In this document: positions 42,519 to 52,417 of the stretch, piece by piece
Numbering within the stretch: the stretch's first letter is position 1
Layout of the letters: every line of letters starts with the position of its first letter
Assembly: GCA_951812795.1 (NCBI GenBank)
Contig: OX638325.1
Location: 124,001 to 188,000, forward strand
DNA from: an uncultured Dehalococcoidia bacterium
Lineage (GTDB): Bacteria; Chloroflexota; Dehalococcoidia; Lucifugimonadales; Lucifugimonadaceae
Direction: 5' to 3'
DNA: 64,000 bases
The notes under the pieces: generated by a model
The model's input: the letters and a program-made list of their open reading frames with translations, nothing else
Told to the model about the DNA's origin: nothing
The model's database searches: none
Program-made: the position numbers and the translations under genes

Positions 42519-44615
42519 CTAGGATTCTAATGCCACGATCGATGCATCAGTCGGCACAGTGACTCCGAGACGCCGGCGGCGAGCAGCGCGTTCGAGAGTA
42601 GGATGAGGCCAAAGAGCGACAAGTGTACCCAGCAAAAATATTGGACCTGCGATCCACAACCACATCGCCAACGGGTTGATGCTTACAGCAAGCGACACGC
42701 GTTCGTCTTCGAGGAAGTCCCGCGGGATTACGTAAAGGTCTTCAATTGGGCTTGTCTTGATCCCGGAACGGACGGACACCATGTTGAAATTCCGGAAAAA
42801 TTCGTGGCTAGGCTCAAGTTGGCCGACTAAATTATCACCGGGGCGCCGTCCCGTAGCGACTGTGAAGCCCTGCTTGCCTGCGTTCTTCGCGGCCAAAAAC
42901 TCACCACTGTATTGGGCCGGATCGATTTTGTAGACATCGATCTGTGCCCAGCGAGCTAGTCGATCTGGTCGGTCGTGGATTCTTTTGTTGACGTATTCCA
43001 AGCGATAGTCATCCAACACCAGACTCTCGCCCGGCGCGATCGCAGCATCGTATCGTTGGTCGAAGAATTGGGTGCCGATTACCCCGATCGCTAGCGACAA
43101 CACGGCGATGTGAACGATATAGCCTCCGTGTCGCGGTCGATTGCCGTTGGCCAGACGCCACCAAGCGGTCCAGGGCGCTTCACCCAAATTCGAGACGCGG
43201 GCACGAGCGCCCATCCACCACTCTTCGAATACCGCGACCCCAGCAAACGTCACGGCCGCAAATCCCAGAACCGCCCAAAACTCCCAAACTCCGAACGCGA
43301 CTAGGACTATGACAGTGAGCGACGCAGCTACCATCGGCGCAATCAACCATCTGTTGAGCGACCTCGTAGACGTTCTGCGCCACGGCAGCAACGGTCCGAT
43401 CCCCATCACGATGACCATGAGCAGGAGCACTGGTCCATTCACTCGATTGAAATAGGGCGCGGATACGCTGACATCGACGTCGCGGGCCAAGTTCGAAAAG
43501 ACCGGATAGATTACACCCCAAAGCGTTATCGACATCACCACGAGCAGCAGGAAGTTGTTGACTAGGAAGGACGATTCGCGGGACATGAAAGACTCGATGG
43601 CGCGTTCGCTCTTCAGCCGCGGGTATCGCCAGATGAAGATTGCGAATGCGAATAAAAGACTGATCGCCATGAACGACAGGAACAGCAGTCCCAACGTCGA
43701 TTCCGCGAAGGAGTGCACTGACACGACACTTCCGCCTCGGTTAATCGACATCCCGAGTTGAGCAAGGATGAACGCGATGTCGATCAATACGATGTTCCAC
43801 ATTCGGAACATTCCCCTCCGTCGTTGCACCATGATCGAATGAATAAAGGCGGTCAGAACCAGCCATGGCATCAGAGCAACGTTCTCAATCGGATCCCAAC
43901 TCCAGTATCCGCCCCAACCTAGGATCGTGTACGCCCACCACGCACCGAGGAGGATGCCAACGCCGAGGATGCCCCACATAATGATGGCGAAGACCCTAGC
44001 AATGTCCACCCAATCGTCGCCATACTCCCCTGAGATCAGCGCGCCAGATGCGAATGCGAATGGGATTGTAATACCAACCAATCCAGCCATGACTAACGGG
44101 GGATGGCTGTAGAAACCCGGATGCAACAAGAGCGGATTGACGCCGCGGCCATCCGGTGGCACGATCTCCAAAGTCTCAAACGGATTTGCGTACGTCGCCA
44201 TCGTACCGAAGAGGAAAGCCAACACGACCGCGAGAATCGCGACTGTGTAGGGCATTGCACCGGCGAATCGTCGCGGCGCCGCCCGGACGCTGATCGCAGA
44301 CATCAATGCCAGTGCCAATGTGATGTAGAGCAGCGAACCCTCATTTGCCGCGTAAAAAGCGACCAGAGTGTAACCCCTCCCCATGACGATGTTTGAGTTG
44401 TTGGCGACATACTTGATGCTGAAGTCGTTGGTCAAAAACGCGATCAACAATGCCGCGGATGCGACGAGCGCGACGAGGAATGCCATATAGATGGAACGGC
44501 GTCCGCTGACCACGAGTTCTGGGACCGCACCTTTCGCGCCGACCAAAGACGTGATCGCCGCATACGCCGAAACGGCGACGCCGAGCCAGATTGCGGTAGT
44601 ACCGATCTGATCCAC
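42519..44615 (-). CDS. ccmF: Cytochrome c heme lyase subunit CcmF
   Basis: CcmF attaches heme to apocytochrome c on the outside of the membrane. The 698-residue protein has about 15 hydrophobic segments and the WWD-type heme-handling loop GWGGYWSWDPIENVALMPWL. Conserved features include VGYTLVAFYAANEGSLLY-like and HPGFYSHPPLVMAGLVG segments with heme-ligand histidines. A large soluble domain follows at about 540-650. The start ATG overlaps the ccmH stop by one base. The actABCDEF-type genes upstream encode six heme-binding motifs needing this machinery. Confidence 0.94.
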   Translation of the reverse strand: MDQIGTTAIWLGVAVSAYAAITSLVGAKGAVPELVVSGRRSIYMAFLVALVASAALLIAFLTNDFSIKYVANNSNIVMGRGYTLVAFYAANEGSLLYITLALALMSAISVRAAPRRFAGAMPYTVAILAVVLAFLFGTMATYANPFETLEIVPPDGRGVNPLLLHPGFYSHPPLVMAGLVGITIPFAFASGALISGEYGDDWVDIARVFAIIMWGILGVGILLGAWWAYTILGWGGYWSWDPIENVALMPWLVLTAFIHSIMVQRRRGMFRMWNIVLIDIAFILAQLGMSINRGGSVVSVHSFAESTLGLLFLSFMAISLLFAFAIFIWRYPRLKSERAIESFMSRESSFLVNNFLLLVVMSITLWGVIYPVFSNLARDVDVSVSAPYFNRVNGPVLLLMVIVMGIGPLLPWRRTSTRSLNRWLIAPMVAASLTVIVLVAFGVWEFWAVLGFAAVTFAGVAVFEEWWMGARARVSNLGEAPWTAWWRLANGNRPRHGGYIVHIAVLSLAIGVIGTQFFDQRYDAAIAPGESLVLDDYRLEYVNKRIHDRPDRLARWAQIDVYKIDPAQYSGEFLAAKNAGKQGFTVATGRRPGDNLVGQLEPSHEFFRNFNMVSVRSGIKTSPIEDLYVIPRDFLEDERVSLAVSINPLAMWLWIAGPIFLLGTLVALWPHPTLERAARRRRLGVTVPTDASIVALES

Positions 44616-45247
44616 TAGTTCCGGTCCCCGTTGTCCGCGTCGGTTTCTGCTCGCGGACTCACATTACCGACCGCCGCCGCGATCTCGCGGTCGGCGCGTT
44701 CGAGATATTCGTCCATAACTTCGCCGGGGCGCATCGGTTCGAGCGCCGAATCCGTTGACTCCTCGACCTCATTGCCTCTGGCGTCGTCACGTCTATTCCT
44801 TCGCATATTCAAAAATGCATTGACGACCAATAGGGCGCCGCCCACGAAAATGATCACAGGCATCACCCAAGCGATGATGTTGAAACCTCCGGCATCCGGT
44901 GATGCCAGGACGACCTCCCCGTATCGCGCAACGAAGTAATCTCGTATTTCAGCATTGCTCTCACCCTCTTCGATCTTGCGCTCGATCACCGCTTGCATGT
45001 CCAACGAAAGCTGCGCTTGCGATTGATCCAGCGTTTGACCGTCACAGACTGGGCACATGAGTTGCTGAGAAAGTTGGTAGGCGCGCTGGTCAGTCGTTAG
45101 ATCGTCTTCATTGACACAGCCGGTCGCAAGCCACAGCAATGGAACTGAGATCGCCACGAAACCTATCGATACGAGCGTTCGCCAAATTGACGGCGGTCGC
45201 GGGGTGGATGACATCAACATGCTGAGGGAGTCGTCGGTGGCTGACAA
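44615..45247 (-). CDS. ccmH: Cytochrome c maturation protein CcmH
   Basis: CcmH binds and reduces apocytochrome c thiols. The protein has 210 residues with a signal/lipobox (LLWLATGCVNEDD, Cys44) or N-terminal anchor, then QLMCPVCDGQTLDQSQAQLS with redox cysteines Cys65 and Cys68. YFVARYGEVVLASP is a family signature. A C-terminal membrane helix covers about 125-145. Start could be ATG 45247 or a later in-frame Met. It lies directly between ActE and CcmF, linking the respiratory complex to its maturation genes. Confidence 0.92.
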   Translation of the reverse strand: MSATDDSLSMLMSSTPRPPSIWRTLVSIGFVAISVPLLWLATGCVNEDDLTTDQRAYQLSQQLMCPVCDGQTLDQSQAQLSLDMQAVIERKIEEGESNAEIRDYFVARYGEVVLASPDAGGFNIIAWVMPVIIFVGGALLVVNAFLNMRRNRRDDARGNEVEESTDSALEPMRPGEVMDEYLERADREIAAAVGNVSPRAETDADNGDRN

Positions 45248-45304
45248 CCCCTTGCGTCACAGTCCTTCGGTCGAAACCTTGGGGCCTAAGTTGGCGGTTA
45301 GTGT

Positions 45305-45889
45305 TCAGCGACCGATGCCGGTGTTTTGGTCGTAGATATAGGTCGCGATTTCGCGGATATCTTCTTCAGGAAGCAAATTGCGGAACCTAGGCATCACGAT
45401 AACGCCGTTGGTGATCAAGTTGATCATGGCTTCCTGATCATACGTAGCGCGTTTTTCGATCAGATCTGCGGGACCTACATATGGCGAATCGTTAGTCTGC
45501 GCCCAGTAGCTATCATTCGATACTATGTGTTGGGCCGCGGGACCATCGCCGGTTCCGGAAATACCATGACACGTTGAGCAATTGATCCGGTAGAGTTCTC
45601 TCGCGCGCGCCGCGTCGTAAGGACGTTCGCGCCGTTCCGGCACATCTAGGACCTCTTCGGTCCCAATCTGCACGAACGGTACCGCGTCAGCGGCCGGCGC
45701 CAGACGTGGCGGTTCCTGCATCCGATTCGCCTGCGAAAAGTGCATCTCGGAGAAAACTTCAATCGGATACGTGTTTGATTCCTGCACCGCACACGATGCG
45801 GCGCTGAACGCGACTACCACAACCGCCAATAGCGGTAGGGCGATACGGCGAGTAGACATTGAGATGATTGGATCGATCAAGGGTTTCAC
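45305..45889 (-). CDS. actE: Alternative Complex III subunit ActE (mono-heme cytochrome c)
   Basis: This is a 194-residue periplasmic lipoprotein-like cytochrome c. A signal segment with FSAASCAVQ suggests lipidation at Cys33. One heme motif CSTCH is at residues 104-108, followed by a distal Met ligand candidate in NGVIVMPRFRNLL. The cytochrome probably passes electrons from the complex to an oxidase or soluble cytochrome. The ATG at 45889 overlaps the actD stop by 4 bp. It ends the act gene set, with ccmH 57 nt further. Confidence 0.9.
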   Translation of the reverse strand: MKPLIDPIISMSTRRIALPLLAVVVVAFSAASCAVQESNTYPIEVFSEMHFSQANRMQEPPRLAPAADAVPFVQIGTEEVLDVPERRERPYDAARARELYRINCSTCHGISGTGDGPAAQHIVSNDSYWAQTNDSPYVGPADLIEKRATYDQEAMINLITNGVIVMPRFRNLLPEEDIREIATYIYDQNTGIGR

Positions 45890-46389
45890 GCCTGTTTGAT
45901 CTCCATCGCACCGGCAGAGTTTAATGCGTCGATCGCGGTGTCAGACTTGTCATCATCGGTAGTGATTACAACCCCGATCAATCCTTCTGTGATCCGGTTG
46001 TCGTAAATGCCAGGATTCACGTTAGGCAAGCGAGATTCGATGACGATACCGACGACGGTCGAGATGACCGCCGACAACATCGACATCTCATAGAGGATGA
46101 CCAACATGGCGAACAATGAAAGGATTGGCTTGCCACCGGTGACTAGCGGGTAAGCGATCTGCGTCGCCGCCGTAAGGAAGATCGCCAACGTGAAGCCGAT
46201 GATTGCGCCGAACGCTGGGAAGCGGAACAATCGGTGCTGCGGAACGTGTTCGCCGAACGCACCTTCTGGGTACGGGGTTCCGGTCAGAACGTCGAAAGTT
46301 CCGAGTGGGAATCCAGCTCCCTTCAGCGCATCCATCGCGTCTGCAGCTTGATTCGGATCGCTGTATAGACCAAGTACGCTCTTGCTCAT
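45886..46389 (-). CDS. actD: Alternative Complex III subunit ActD (DUF3341)
   Basis: The 167-residue protein has the DUF3341 features: SVLGLYSDPNQAADAMDAL, GFPLGTFDVLTGTPYPEGAFGE, then two transmembrane helices (FGAIIGFTLAIFLTAATQIA and the next). TEGLIGVVITTDDD ends it. ActD is a small membrane subunit of the quinol:acceptor oxidoreductase, resting against the NrfD subunits. It overlaps actE by 4 bp. Confidence 0.92.
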   Translation of the reverse strand: MSKSVLGLYSDPNQAADAMDALKGAGFPLGTFDVLTGTPYPEGAFGEHVPQHRLFRFPAFGAIIGFTLAIFLTAATQIAYPLVTGGKPILSLFAMLVILYEMSMLSAVISTVVGIVIESRLPNVNPGIYDNRITEGLIGVVITTDDDKSDTAIDALNSAGAMEIKQA

Positions 46390-46414
46390 TTCGATGGCTT
46401 CCTCAATCCTCTGT

Positions 46415-47794
46415 TTAATCTGCCTCGCGGACTATCGCAGGCACTTTGACGCGGCCGATCTTGATCGAGTCGCTAAACGTTTGGCTTTCCTTCTGTTCAA
46501 ACAGTGGAACCAGTGGGAAGAAACGCGAGAACAGCAGCATCAGGAAGGTCACCCACGCCAACGACCAGAACAGTATGAACCATTCCAATCCGCTCGGGCG
46601 ATATGACTCCCAGGTGTAGACGAACGGTGTTTTGCGTGCCAGACCGGGAACGATGATCAGGAATCTCTCCAGCCACATCCCAATGTTGACAAACAACGAT
46701 GACCAGAACATGAGCGCAATATTGTTACGCACACTCTTCTGTAACCACATCCCGACCGGAATTATGTATCCGGTAATCACGAAAGTGATGAATAGGATGT
46801 TCCACGGCCACTGGAATATTTGCAATTCGCGTAGTGCGAGTTCAGGGGCGTCAAGTCCGTAGACGGCGAATATGAGTTCCAAGAACGTGAACGCGAGCCA
46901 ACCTGTGGCAACCACGATCAGCAATCTGGCCAAAGCGTCGAAATGCTCTGGACGGATGAAGTCTTCCCACTTCCACAACCAGCGCATCAGGGCCATCATC
47001 GTCACCACCGCCGACACACCTGAGTGGACCGCGCCGATAACGAAGTAGGGCGCAAAGATCGTCGAGTGCCAACCTTCAACGGCCGGCGTAACCGCAAAGT
47101 CCCACGACACGATTGAGTGGACCGAAACGAAGATCGGAAGCATCAACGCGGACAGCAAGATACCGCCGACAGTCTGCAACTTCCACTGTCGCGGATTTCC
47201 TCGCCATCCTAGCGACAGGATCGTATAAAGCGCATTCTGCCAACCGGTCGTGCGGTCCCGCAAGTTGCCTAGGTCCGGCAGAAGTGCGATGTACAAGAAC
47301 AACGTCGAACCGGTGAGATAAGTGCTGATCGCGACCGGGTCCCAAATTAGCGGTGAGCGGATGTTGGGCATGATGCCACGCGCAAAGTCGTAGGGCAGGA
47401 TGAAATAGATGATGCGCCAAGGCCGTCCCGCGTGCATCAGCGGGAACATCAAAGCGGTTAGCAGCGAGAACACTGTCAGCAGTTCTGCGGCCCGAGTCAC
47501 TGGTCGGCGCCACTCCGCCTGTGACAAGCGAAGGATGGCCGAAATCATGATTCCTGCGTGGCTAATACCTACCCAGAACACAAACGTCGTTATGAAGAGA
47601 CCCCAGTAGACCGGGCGCGAGAGGCCCGTGACGCCCAGACCCTTGTTAACCATGATGCCGATCATGAAGAAACCGATGGCAACGATTATCCCAAGGACTA
47701 TGACCGTCGGTGCCCACCACTTCGGCGTGTCTAGCTGACCGTTCAGCAAAACACGGTTAGTGTGGATCTGGTCGATTGTTCTTCGTTGTTGCAT
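46415..47794 (-). CDS. actF: Alternative Complex III NrfD-family membrane subunit (ActF/ActC type)
   Basis: The 459-residue protein has about ten membrane helices and belongs to the NrfD/PsrC family, binding quinol and possibly moving protons. Family-typical stretches include GISHAGIMISAILRLSQAEW, HAGRPWRIIYFILPYD, and ISTYLTGSTLFLYIALLPD. RSGLEWF-like and PGLARKTPFVYTWESYRPSG segments come late. It is the second of two NrfD genes, following actC by 32 nt, so I call it ActF by order. The two names could be swapped. Confidence 0.9.
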   Translation of the reverse strand: MQQRRTIDQIHTNRVLLNGQLDTPKWWAPTVIVLGIIVAIGFFMIGIMVNKGLGVTGLSRPVYWGLFITTFVFWVGISHAGIMISAILRLSQAEWRRPVTRAAELLTVFSLLTALMFPLMHAGRPWRIIYFILPYDFARGIMPNIRSPLIWDPVAISTYLTGSTLFLYIALLPDLGNLRDRTTGWQNALYTILSLGWRGNPRQWKLQTVGGILLSALMLPIFVSVHSIVSWDFAVTPAVEGWHSTIFAPYFVIGAVHSGVSAVVTMMALMRWLWKWEDFIRPEHFDALARLLIVVATGWLAFTFLELIFAVYGLDAPELALRELQIFQWPWNILFITFVITGYIIPVGMWLQKSVRNNIALMFWSSLFVNIGMWLERFLIIVPGLARKTPFVYTWESYRPSGLEWFILFWSLAWVTFLMLLFSRFFPLVPLFEQKESQTFSDSIKIGRVKVPAIVREAD

Positions 47795-47825
47795 AGTGGC
47801 TTAGTGCGTTTGCAGCCGGTAAATC

Positions 47826-49262
47826 TTAGTCGGGCTTACCGATGAGGGAGACCTTCGTCCTCATGTAATTGACTGGTCGATAGAGCAGATTGAACTGCTG
47901 AACATCCCAAATACTCAGAATCGGCAGAACTCGCGTGGCGGCGAGAACGATAAACACGCAACCGGCGAGGGCACCGACCATTATGAAGAGATCCATGACG
48001 TCGGGTAACACCGCCGACGGATATTCGGTGAGGAATCGCTCGTGGATGCGGTCCTCAGGCACGGCCCACGCGGCGACGTACAGTCGTACACGATCTAGGA
48101 AAACGCCGAACAGAATCAATCCCGCACCGATCGCCGTTCCGTTGTAGCTTCGGCGGACGCGGTTCCAAATCAACCACCACCACGGCGTGAACCAGATGAA
48201 CAACACGCCCAAGATGAACACCCAGAAATATGGACCCAAGATCAGGTAGTCGATCCACATTTTGTCGGAACCGCTTCGACCATACCAGTAGACGATGAAG
48301 GCCGAGATGAAGAAATAACCCCAAAGCAGCGTGAATGCGAACATCAACCGACCGATCGACCAGAACTGATCGAGATGCAAGTACTTGTCCATTCCCATGT
48401 ATCGCCGGGCGGCCCACAAACCAAGAACGGTAACTGCCAGCCCAGCTTGGATCGAGGAGATAGCGTGGTACATCGGGAAAATGGCGTCACGCCATCCCGG
48501 AACTAGGCTCATCGCAAAATCGGTGCTGATGACGAAGTGGACGAACACAAAGGTGAAGAAATAGAGGGTTCCCATCATGCCGATGCGCAGCCGCAATGTG
48601 CGCCACTGTATCGTCGTTCCTATCCAACCGCGCGCCATCCAGCTGCCGAACCGCTGTTTCCATCCCGTTGAGTGGTCTCGCATCGCCGCGAAGTCGGGGA
48701 TCGCGTAGGCGTAGATCAGGCCAAGCGCCGCGATGATCAACGTGATCATGGAGACTAACGCCCACATATGCGGGGATACATCCGGGCCTTCGAACCAGAT
48801 TGAACGTCGGCGCGCACCGTCTACGACGAGCATGGGGAGGTTCAGGATCAGCGGAATCATCCAGATGGTGCAGACGATTGATGCGAGCGAGCACAGCGCC
48901 GCGAAACGAGCGACCGGGCGTACCCAGTTCGCTTTCGCTAGAGTAGGTGCAATCGCTACCAATGGTGCGCCACCAAAAACGCTAAACAGGAAGGCGACCA
49001 TCGCCGCCGTGTAGCCCCATTCGGATTGGTCGCCCCACTCGATCAACAATTTTGCGAAGCCGACGCCGATACCGACGAGCGTCACGATGCCTAGAATCCA
49101 CATCCAGTTACGAACACCAGTGGAGTTCGAATCGGTCGACGCGACCAGTTCCGACGTGATCACGTCGGGTTCAACACGCGCTGGAAGCTCGTGGTGAGCC
49201 TCTTCGTGCGTCCCCGAATGAGCGTCGGCTTGCGCGCCTGAATGTATCGCTTCGCTAGCCAT
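47826..49262 (-). CDS. actC: Alternative Complex III NrfD-family membrane subunit (ActC type)
   Basis: The 478-residue protein is the first NrfD-type quinol-binding subunit. It has a hydrophilic His/Glu-rich N-terminus of 50 residues (HSGTHEEAHHELPARVEPDV), then about ten membrane helices. FEGPDVSPHMWALVSMITL, FVHFVISTDFAMSLVPGW and DAIFPMYHAISSIQAGLAV are typical of ActC. The start ATG overlaps the ActB2 gene by 8 bp, supporting assembly with the iron-sulfur subunit. Confidence 0.91.
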   Translation of the reverse strand: MASEAIHSGAQADAHSGTHEEAHHELPARVEPDVITSELVASTDSNSTGVRNWMWILGIVTLVGIGVGFAKLLIEWGDQSEWGYTAAMVAFLFSVFGGAPLVAIAPTLAKANWVRPVARFAALCSLASIVCTIWMIPLILNLPMLVVDGARRRSIWFEGPDVSPHMWALVSMITLIIAALGLIYAYAIPDFAAMRDHSTGWKQRFGSWMARGWIGTTIQWRTLRLRIGMMGTLYFFTFVFVHFVISTDFAMSLVPGWRDAIFPMYHAISSIQAGLAVTVLGLWAARRYMGMDKYLHLDQFWSIGRLMFAFTLLWGYFFISAFIVYWYGRSGSDKMWIDYLILGPYFWVFILGVLFIWFTPWWWLIWNRVRRSYNGTAIGAGLILFGVFLDRVRLYVAAWAVPEDRIHERFLTEYPSAVLPDVMDLFIMVGALAGCVFIVLAATRVLPILSIWDVQQFNLLYRPVNYMRTKVSLIGKPD

Positions 49263-49992
49263 GCGATTCGCCTGCTGATTTGTCTGTGTCTATCTTGGCC
49301 AGATAAACGACGTTGGGATCGGTTTCGAGATGGGGGAGGAGCGTGTAATGACGATCATCCTTCTTCATCTTCGATACTTTGCTGTCTTCGTCCATGAAGT
49401 TTCCGAACACTAATGCGTCGGTCGGACAGGCCTGCGTGCAGGCTGTCTGAATCTCGCCATCGACGACATCACGATTTTCTCGCTCCGCATTCCGCACCCC
49501 GCGCCGAATACGTTGAATGCAGAAAGAGCACTTCTCCATGATTCCACGGCTGCGAACAGTTACGTCCGGGTTCAGGTGATTGCGGAAAGCCTCTGGCCAC
49601 ACCGGTTCCCAGTAATTGAAGAAACGCACGATGTACGGGCAACCGTTGGCACAGTACCTCGTGCCGACGCAACGGTTGTAGACCTGAACATTCAGACCTT
49701 CGTTGTTGTGGTAGGTCGCAAACACCGGGCACACCGGCTCGCACGGGGCGTTTTCGCAGTGCTGACACATGATCGGGATGAACCGAGCCTTGATGTCCGG
49801 GAACTCGCCTTCCCAGTATCGTTCGACACGTATCCAAGACATCACACGTGCTCGTTCGAACCGATCTTGTAGGTTCAACGGCACGTTGTTCTCGGCTTGG
49901 CATGCCAAAACGCACGCTTGGCAGCCGGTGCATTTGTCGACATCGACAACCATGCCCCAGCTGTAATCTCTTTTTTCCCGTTGCAGTGTCAT
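49255..49992 (-). CDS. Alternative Complex III iron-sulfur subunit (ActB2 domain as a separate gene)
   Basis: The 245-residue ferredoxin-like protein has four Cys clusters typical of NrfC/PsrB/DmsB: DKCTGCQACVLACQAENN, MCQHCENAPCEPVCP, CVGTRYCANGCPYIVRFF, and KCSFCIQRIRRG with ACTQACPTDALVFG. In Rhodothermus-type complexes this is the C-terminal half of ActB; here it is an individual gene following the B1 gene by 46 nt. It should move electrons from the NrfD-bound quinol to the ActA hemes. All expected cysteines are visible. Confidence 0.93.
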   Translation of the reverse strand: MTLQREKRDYSWGMVVDVDKCTGCQACVLACQAENNVPLNLQDRFERARVMSWIRVERYWEGEFPDIKARFIPIMCQHCENAPCEPVCPVFATYHNNEGLNVQVYNRCVGTRYCANGCPYIVRFFNYWEPVWPEAFRNHLNPDVTVRSRGIMEKCSFCIQRIRRGVRNAERENRDVVDGEIQTACTQACPTDALVFGNFMDEDSKVSKMKKDDRHYTLLPHLETDPNVVYLAKIDTDKSAGESHG

Positions 49993-50038
49993 GTAGTTAA
50001 CCCACGTTCACAATCTCCGCTACTGCGGATTCGTGCGA

Positions 50039-52387
50039 TCAGTGGCCTCCTCCTGACCCTTCTTCAGTTTCTTCGGACTTATCAGGGAGCAGGAAGCTCT
50101 GTTGGTATTTGTGGTGGTTTGCAACTTCCGCGTCGTGAGCGCTTTCGCCCGGTGCGACTACGAGTACCGGGACACCTGGTTCCACTGGGAACGCGGTGAC
50201 CTCGCCCTCGAACTTCGCTAGTTCGCGTTTGCGGCCGGAACGTTCCACTCGAACCCGGGTGGCCGCCCAAGCGAGCGAACCGCTTGCCGCTTCAACATGC
50301 GGCGCCAGTATCTTGAAAACATTAGCGCCCAACCCTTCATCGTATCTACCGCCATTCTCGTGTCCAAGTCCGATGGGGACGCCGATGACTCCCGGACGCC
50401 CGCCCGGAGTCGGGTAGGCCAGTGCCTCGATCTCCCCATGCTCGGATTTGATGAATAGAACGTCACCCTCGCGGATGCCGAGGTGTTCAGCCTCTTGGGC
50501 GTTAATCTCGGCCCAGGTGGTCCAAGCCGCACTGCTCATAGGGTCTGGGTTTTGGACGGCAAACGGCGTCGCTGACAGTCGACCTTCGTAAAGACTGTTG
50601 GACAGGAACGGGACGAGATGGAAATCGTTGCCAGCGCCCAATCCATCAGTGCTCGAGTAGTTGACGGTGCTGTCCAGATCGAATACATTTGGCGGCGCGT
50701 GGTCAGACGGCGTTTCGGCGGTAGCTTGCGTGTCCCACCAGCCGCCGCGCTGCAACACGCCTTGCTTGAACAATCGTTTATCCGGAGCCGATACCGAACC
50801 GCGGTTCAGGTCGTAAAGCTGGTCGATTGAGAAGTTGACGAGTTCTTCCATATCGTCAGCGCCCAGTCCGCCATCGGCCAAGCGTAGGAGTTCGTCGCCG
50901 AATCCGCGCGCGTCTGAGATCAACCCGCCTCCGCCGAACAGTTCCGTATCTCCAATGACCGGTTGTTGGATAGTAACGACTTCGTATCCTGGCGCCGGAT
51001 CGGGGATTGTCGTTCCCCAAGTTTCCAGGAATGTCTTCTCGGGCAGTATCAAGTCGCAATTCGCGAGCGTGTCGTTCATGACGCTGCCAAAGCCAATCAC
51101 TGTCGGAACGCCATCCAAAGCGCCGACGACATCGACGGAGTTTGGCATCCCGTGCACGATATCCGCGCCGCGGATGATAACCGTTTGCACGTTGCCGCCA
51201 CGCCACTGCGCAAGTTCAACTTCCCAATCCGAGAAAGAGTCTCCGCTGCATCGGCCAGTCAGCCCGTCCAAGGTTGGCAACGGGTTGTATTTCACTCCAC
51301 CATCGGAACCTACGGCCCCGACCAACGTGTTCAGTGCGTGTGTCGCTGCGATATTGAACTGCCCGTTAGTGTGTCCACCCGCGCTTCCGCCGGCGAACGC
51401 TAAACTCGGACGGTTTTCCGCGAAATGCCGAGCGGCTTTGCGAATCCGTTCTGCGGATACGCCAACTCGTTCTTCAACGTCTTCTGGTCGGAATCCGACC
51501 AATGACGCCGTAGGAATCTGGTTGAAGAATCGACTAATCTCGCCCGATCCTGTGAGGCGTTCGTCAACGATCACGTGAGCGATGCTCATCGCCAGATGAC
51601 CTTCATAGCCGGGCATCACCGGCAACCACAGATCGGCATTCGCCGCGGTCATCGACATGCGTGGTTCGGCGTGGATGAGATAGCCGCGTTCACCCTTGGA
51701 TCGGAAATCGCCGTAACGCACCGAATATCCAACCGATGATTGCCATGTGCTTAACCAGTCGGCACCGACGGAGAGAATCGTTTTCGCATTCGAAATGTCG
51801 TAGTAGGGCGGATCTTCTTGGTCGTAGACGAACTTGATCGCGTCTTGCATGACGCCTTGTTCGGTCGGATCGTATTTGATGTGTCGTCCACCGTTCAACG
51901 CCGCGAAGTTGATTGCGACCCATTCAAGATGACCGCCGAGCGGGTTGGTGACAACCGACAAGTTGTCTTTGCCCGCCTCTACCGCGCTTTGCAGCAATTG
52001 TTCCGCACGTTGCCAAGAAATTGGGTCGTAAAGACCACCCTTGCTTTGGCGCAGCATCGGTTCGCTGATGCGGTCTGGGTGGTAAGTCAGCTGGATCGCC
52101 GCGTCGTGGCGGGCGCTCTGTTTGCCCAAATTGACTGGATGGTCCGGGTTGCCCGCAATCTTCTTCGCCCGACCTTGCATCACACGCACGATGAGGCCAT
52201 CGCCACCTGGCATGTCGGGCCAAGTCGTTGCGTACCAAGCGTCTTCACCCCGTACCAGGTCCTCCGGCATGTCGATCGGACTCTGCACGATGAGTTCGCG
52301 TTCAGGCAAACCGCAGGCCGCGAAAATCATCGTGCCGGCCGTTGCCTTGGCGCCTAGCGCTAGGAACTCTCTTCGACTTAGTTTCAT
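50039..52387 (-). CDS. actB: Alternative Complex III molybdopterin-oxidoreductase-like subunit (ActB1 domain)
   Basis: This is a 782-residue exported protein with a twin-arginine signal (KLSRREFLALGAKATAG). It has the DMSO-reductase fold but no Mo cofactor in studied complexes. Recognisable regions are WPDMPGGDGLIVRVMQGRAK, GNPDHPVNLGKQSARHDAAI, VGADWLSTWQSSVGYSVRY and PEKTFLETWG, plus LGIREGDVLFIKSEHGE in the aspartate decarboxylase-like domain. It acts on the outside of the membrane as scaffold for the Fe-S subunit. It is separated from the B2 gene, unlike fused ActB. Confidence 0.91.
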   Translation of the reverse strand: MKLSRREFLALGAKATAGTMIFAACGLPERELIVQSPIDMPEDLVRGEDAWYATTWPDMPGGDGLIVRVMQGRAKKIAGNPDHPVNLGKQSARHDAAIQLTYHPDRISEPMLRQSKGGLYDPISWQRAEQLLQSAVEAGKDNLSVVTNPLGGHLEWVAINFAALNGGRHIKYDPTEQGVMQDAIKFVYDQEDPPYYDISNAKTILSVGADWLSTWQSSVGYSVRYGDFRSKGERGYLIHAEPRMSMTAANADLWLPVMPGYEGHLAMSIAHVIVDERLTGSGEISRFFNQIPTASLVGFRPEDVEERVGVSAERIRKAARHFAENRPSLAFAGGSAGGHTNGQFNIAATHALNTLVGAVGSDGGVKYNPLPTLDGLTGRCSGDSFSDWEVELAQWRGGNVQTVIIRGADIVHGMPNSVDVVGALDGVPTVIGFGSVMNDTLANCDLILPEKTFLETWGTTIPDPAPGYEVVTIQQPVIGDTELFGGGGLISDARGFGDELLRLADGGLGADDMEELVNFSIDQLYDLNRGSVSAPDKRLFKQGVLQRGGWWDTQATAETPSDHAPPNVFDLDSTVNYSSTDGLGAGNDFHLVPFLSNSLYEGRLSATPFAVQNPDPMSSAAWTTWAEINAQEAEHLGIREGDVLFIKSEHGEIEALAYPTPGGRPGVIGVPIGLGHENGGRYDEGLGANVFKILAPHVEAASGSLAWAATRVRVERSGRKRELAKFEGEVTAFPVEPGVPVLVVAPGESAHDAEVANHHKYQQSFLLPDKSEETEEGSGGGH

Positions 52388-52417
52388 CTAGTTGTTTAGC
52401 CCGTGATCGTTTCTAAT

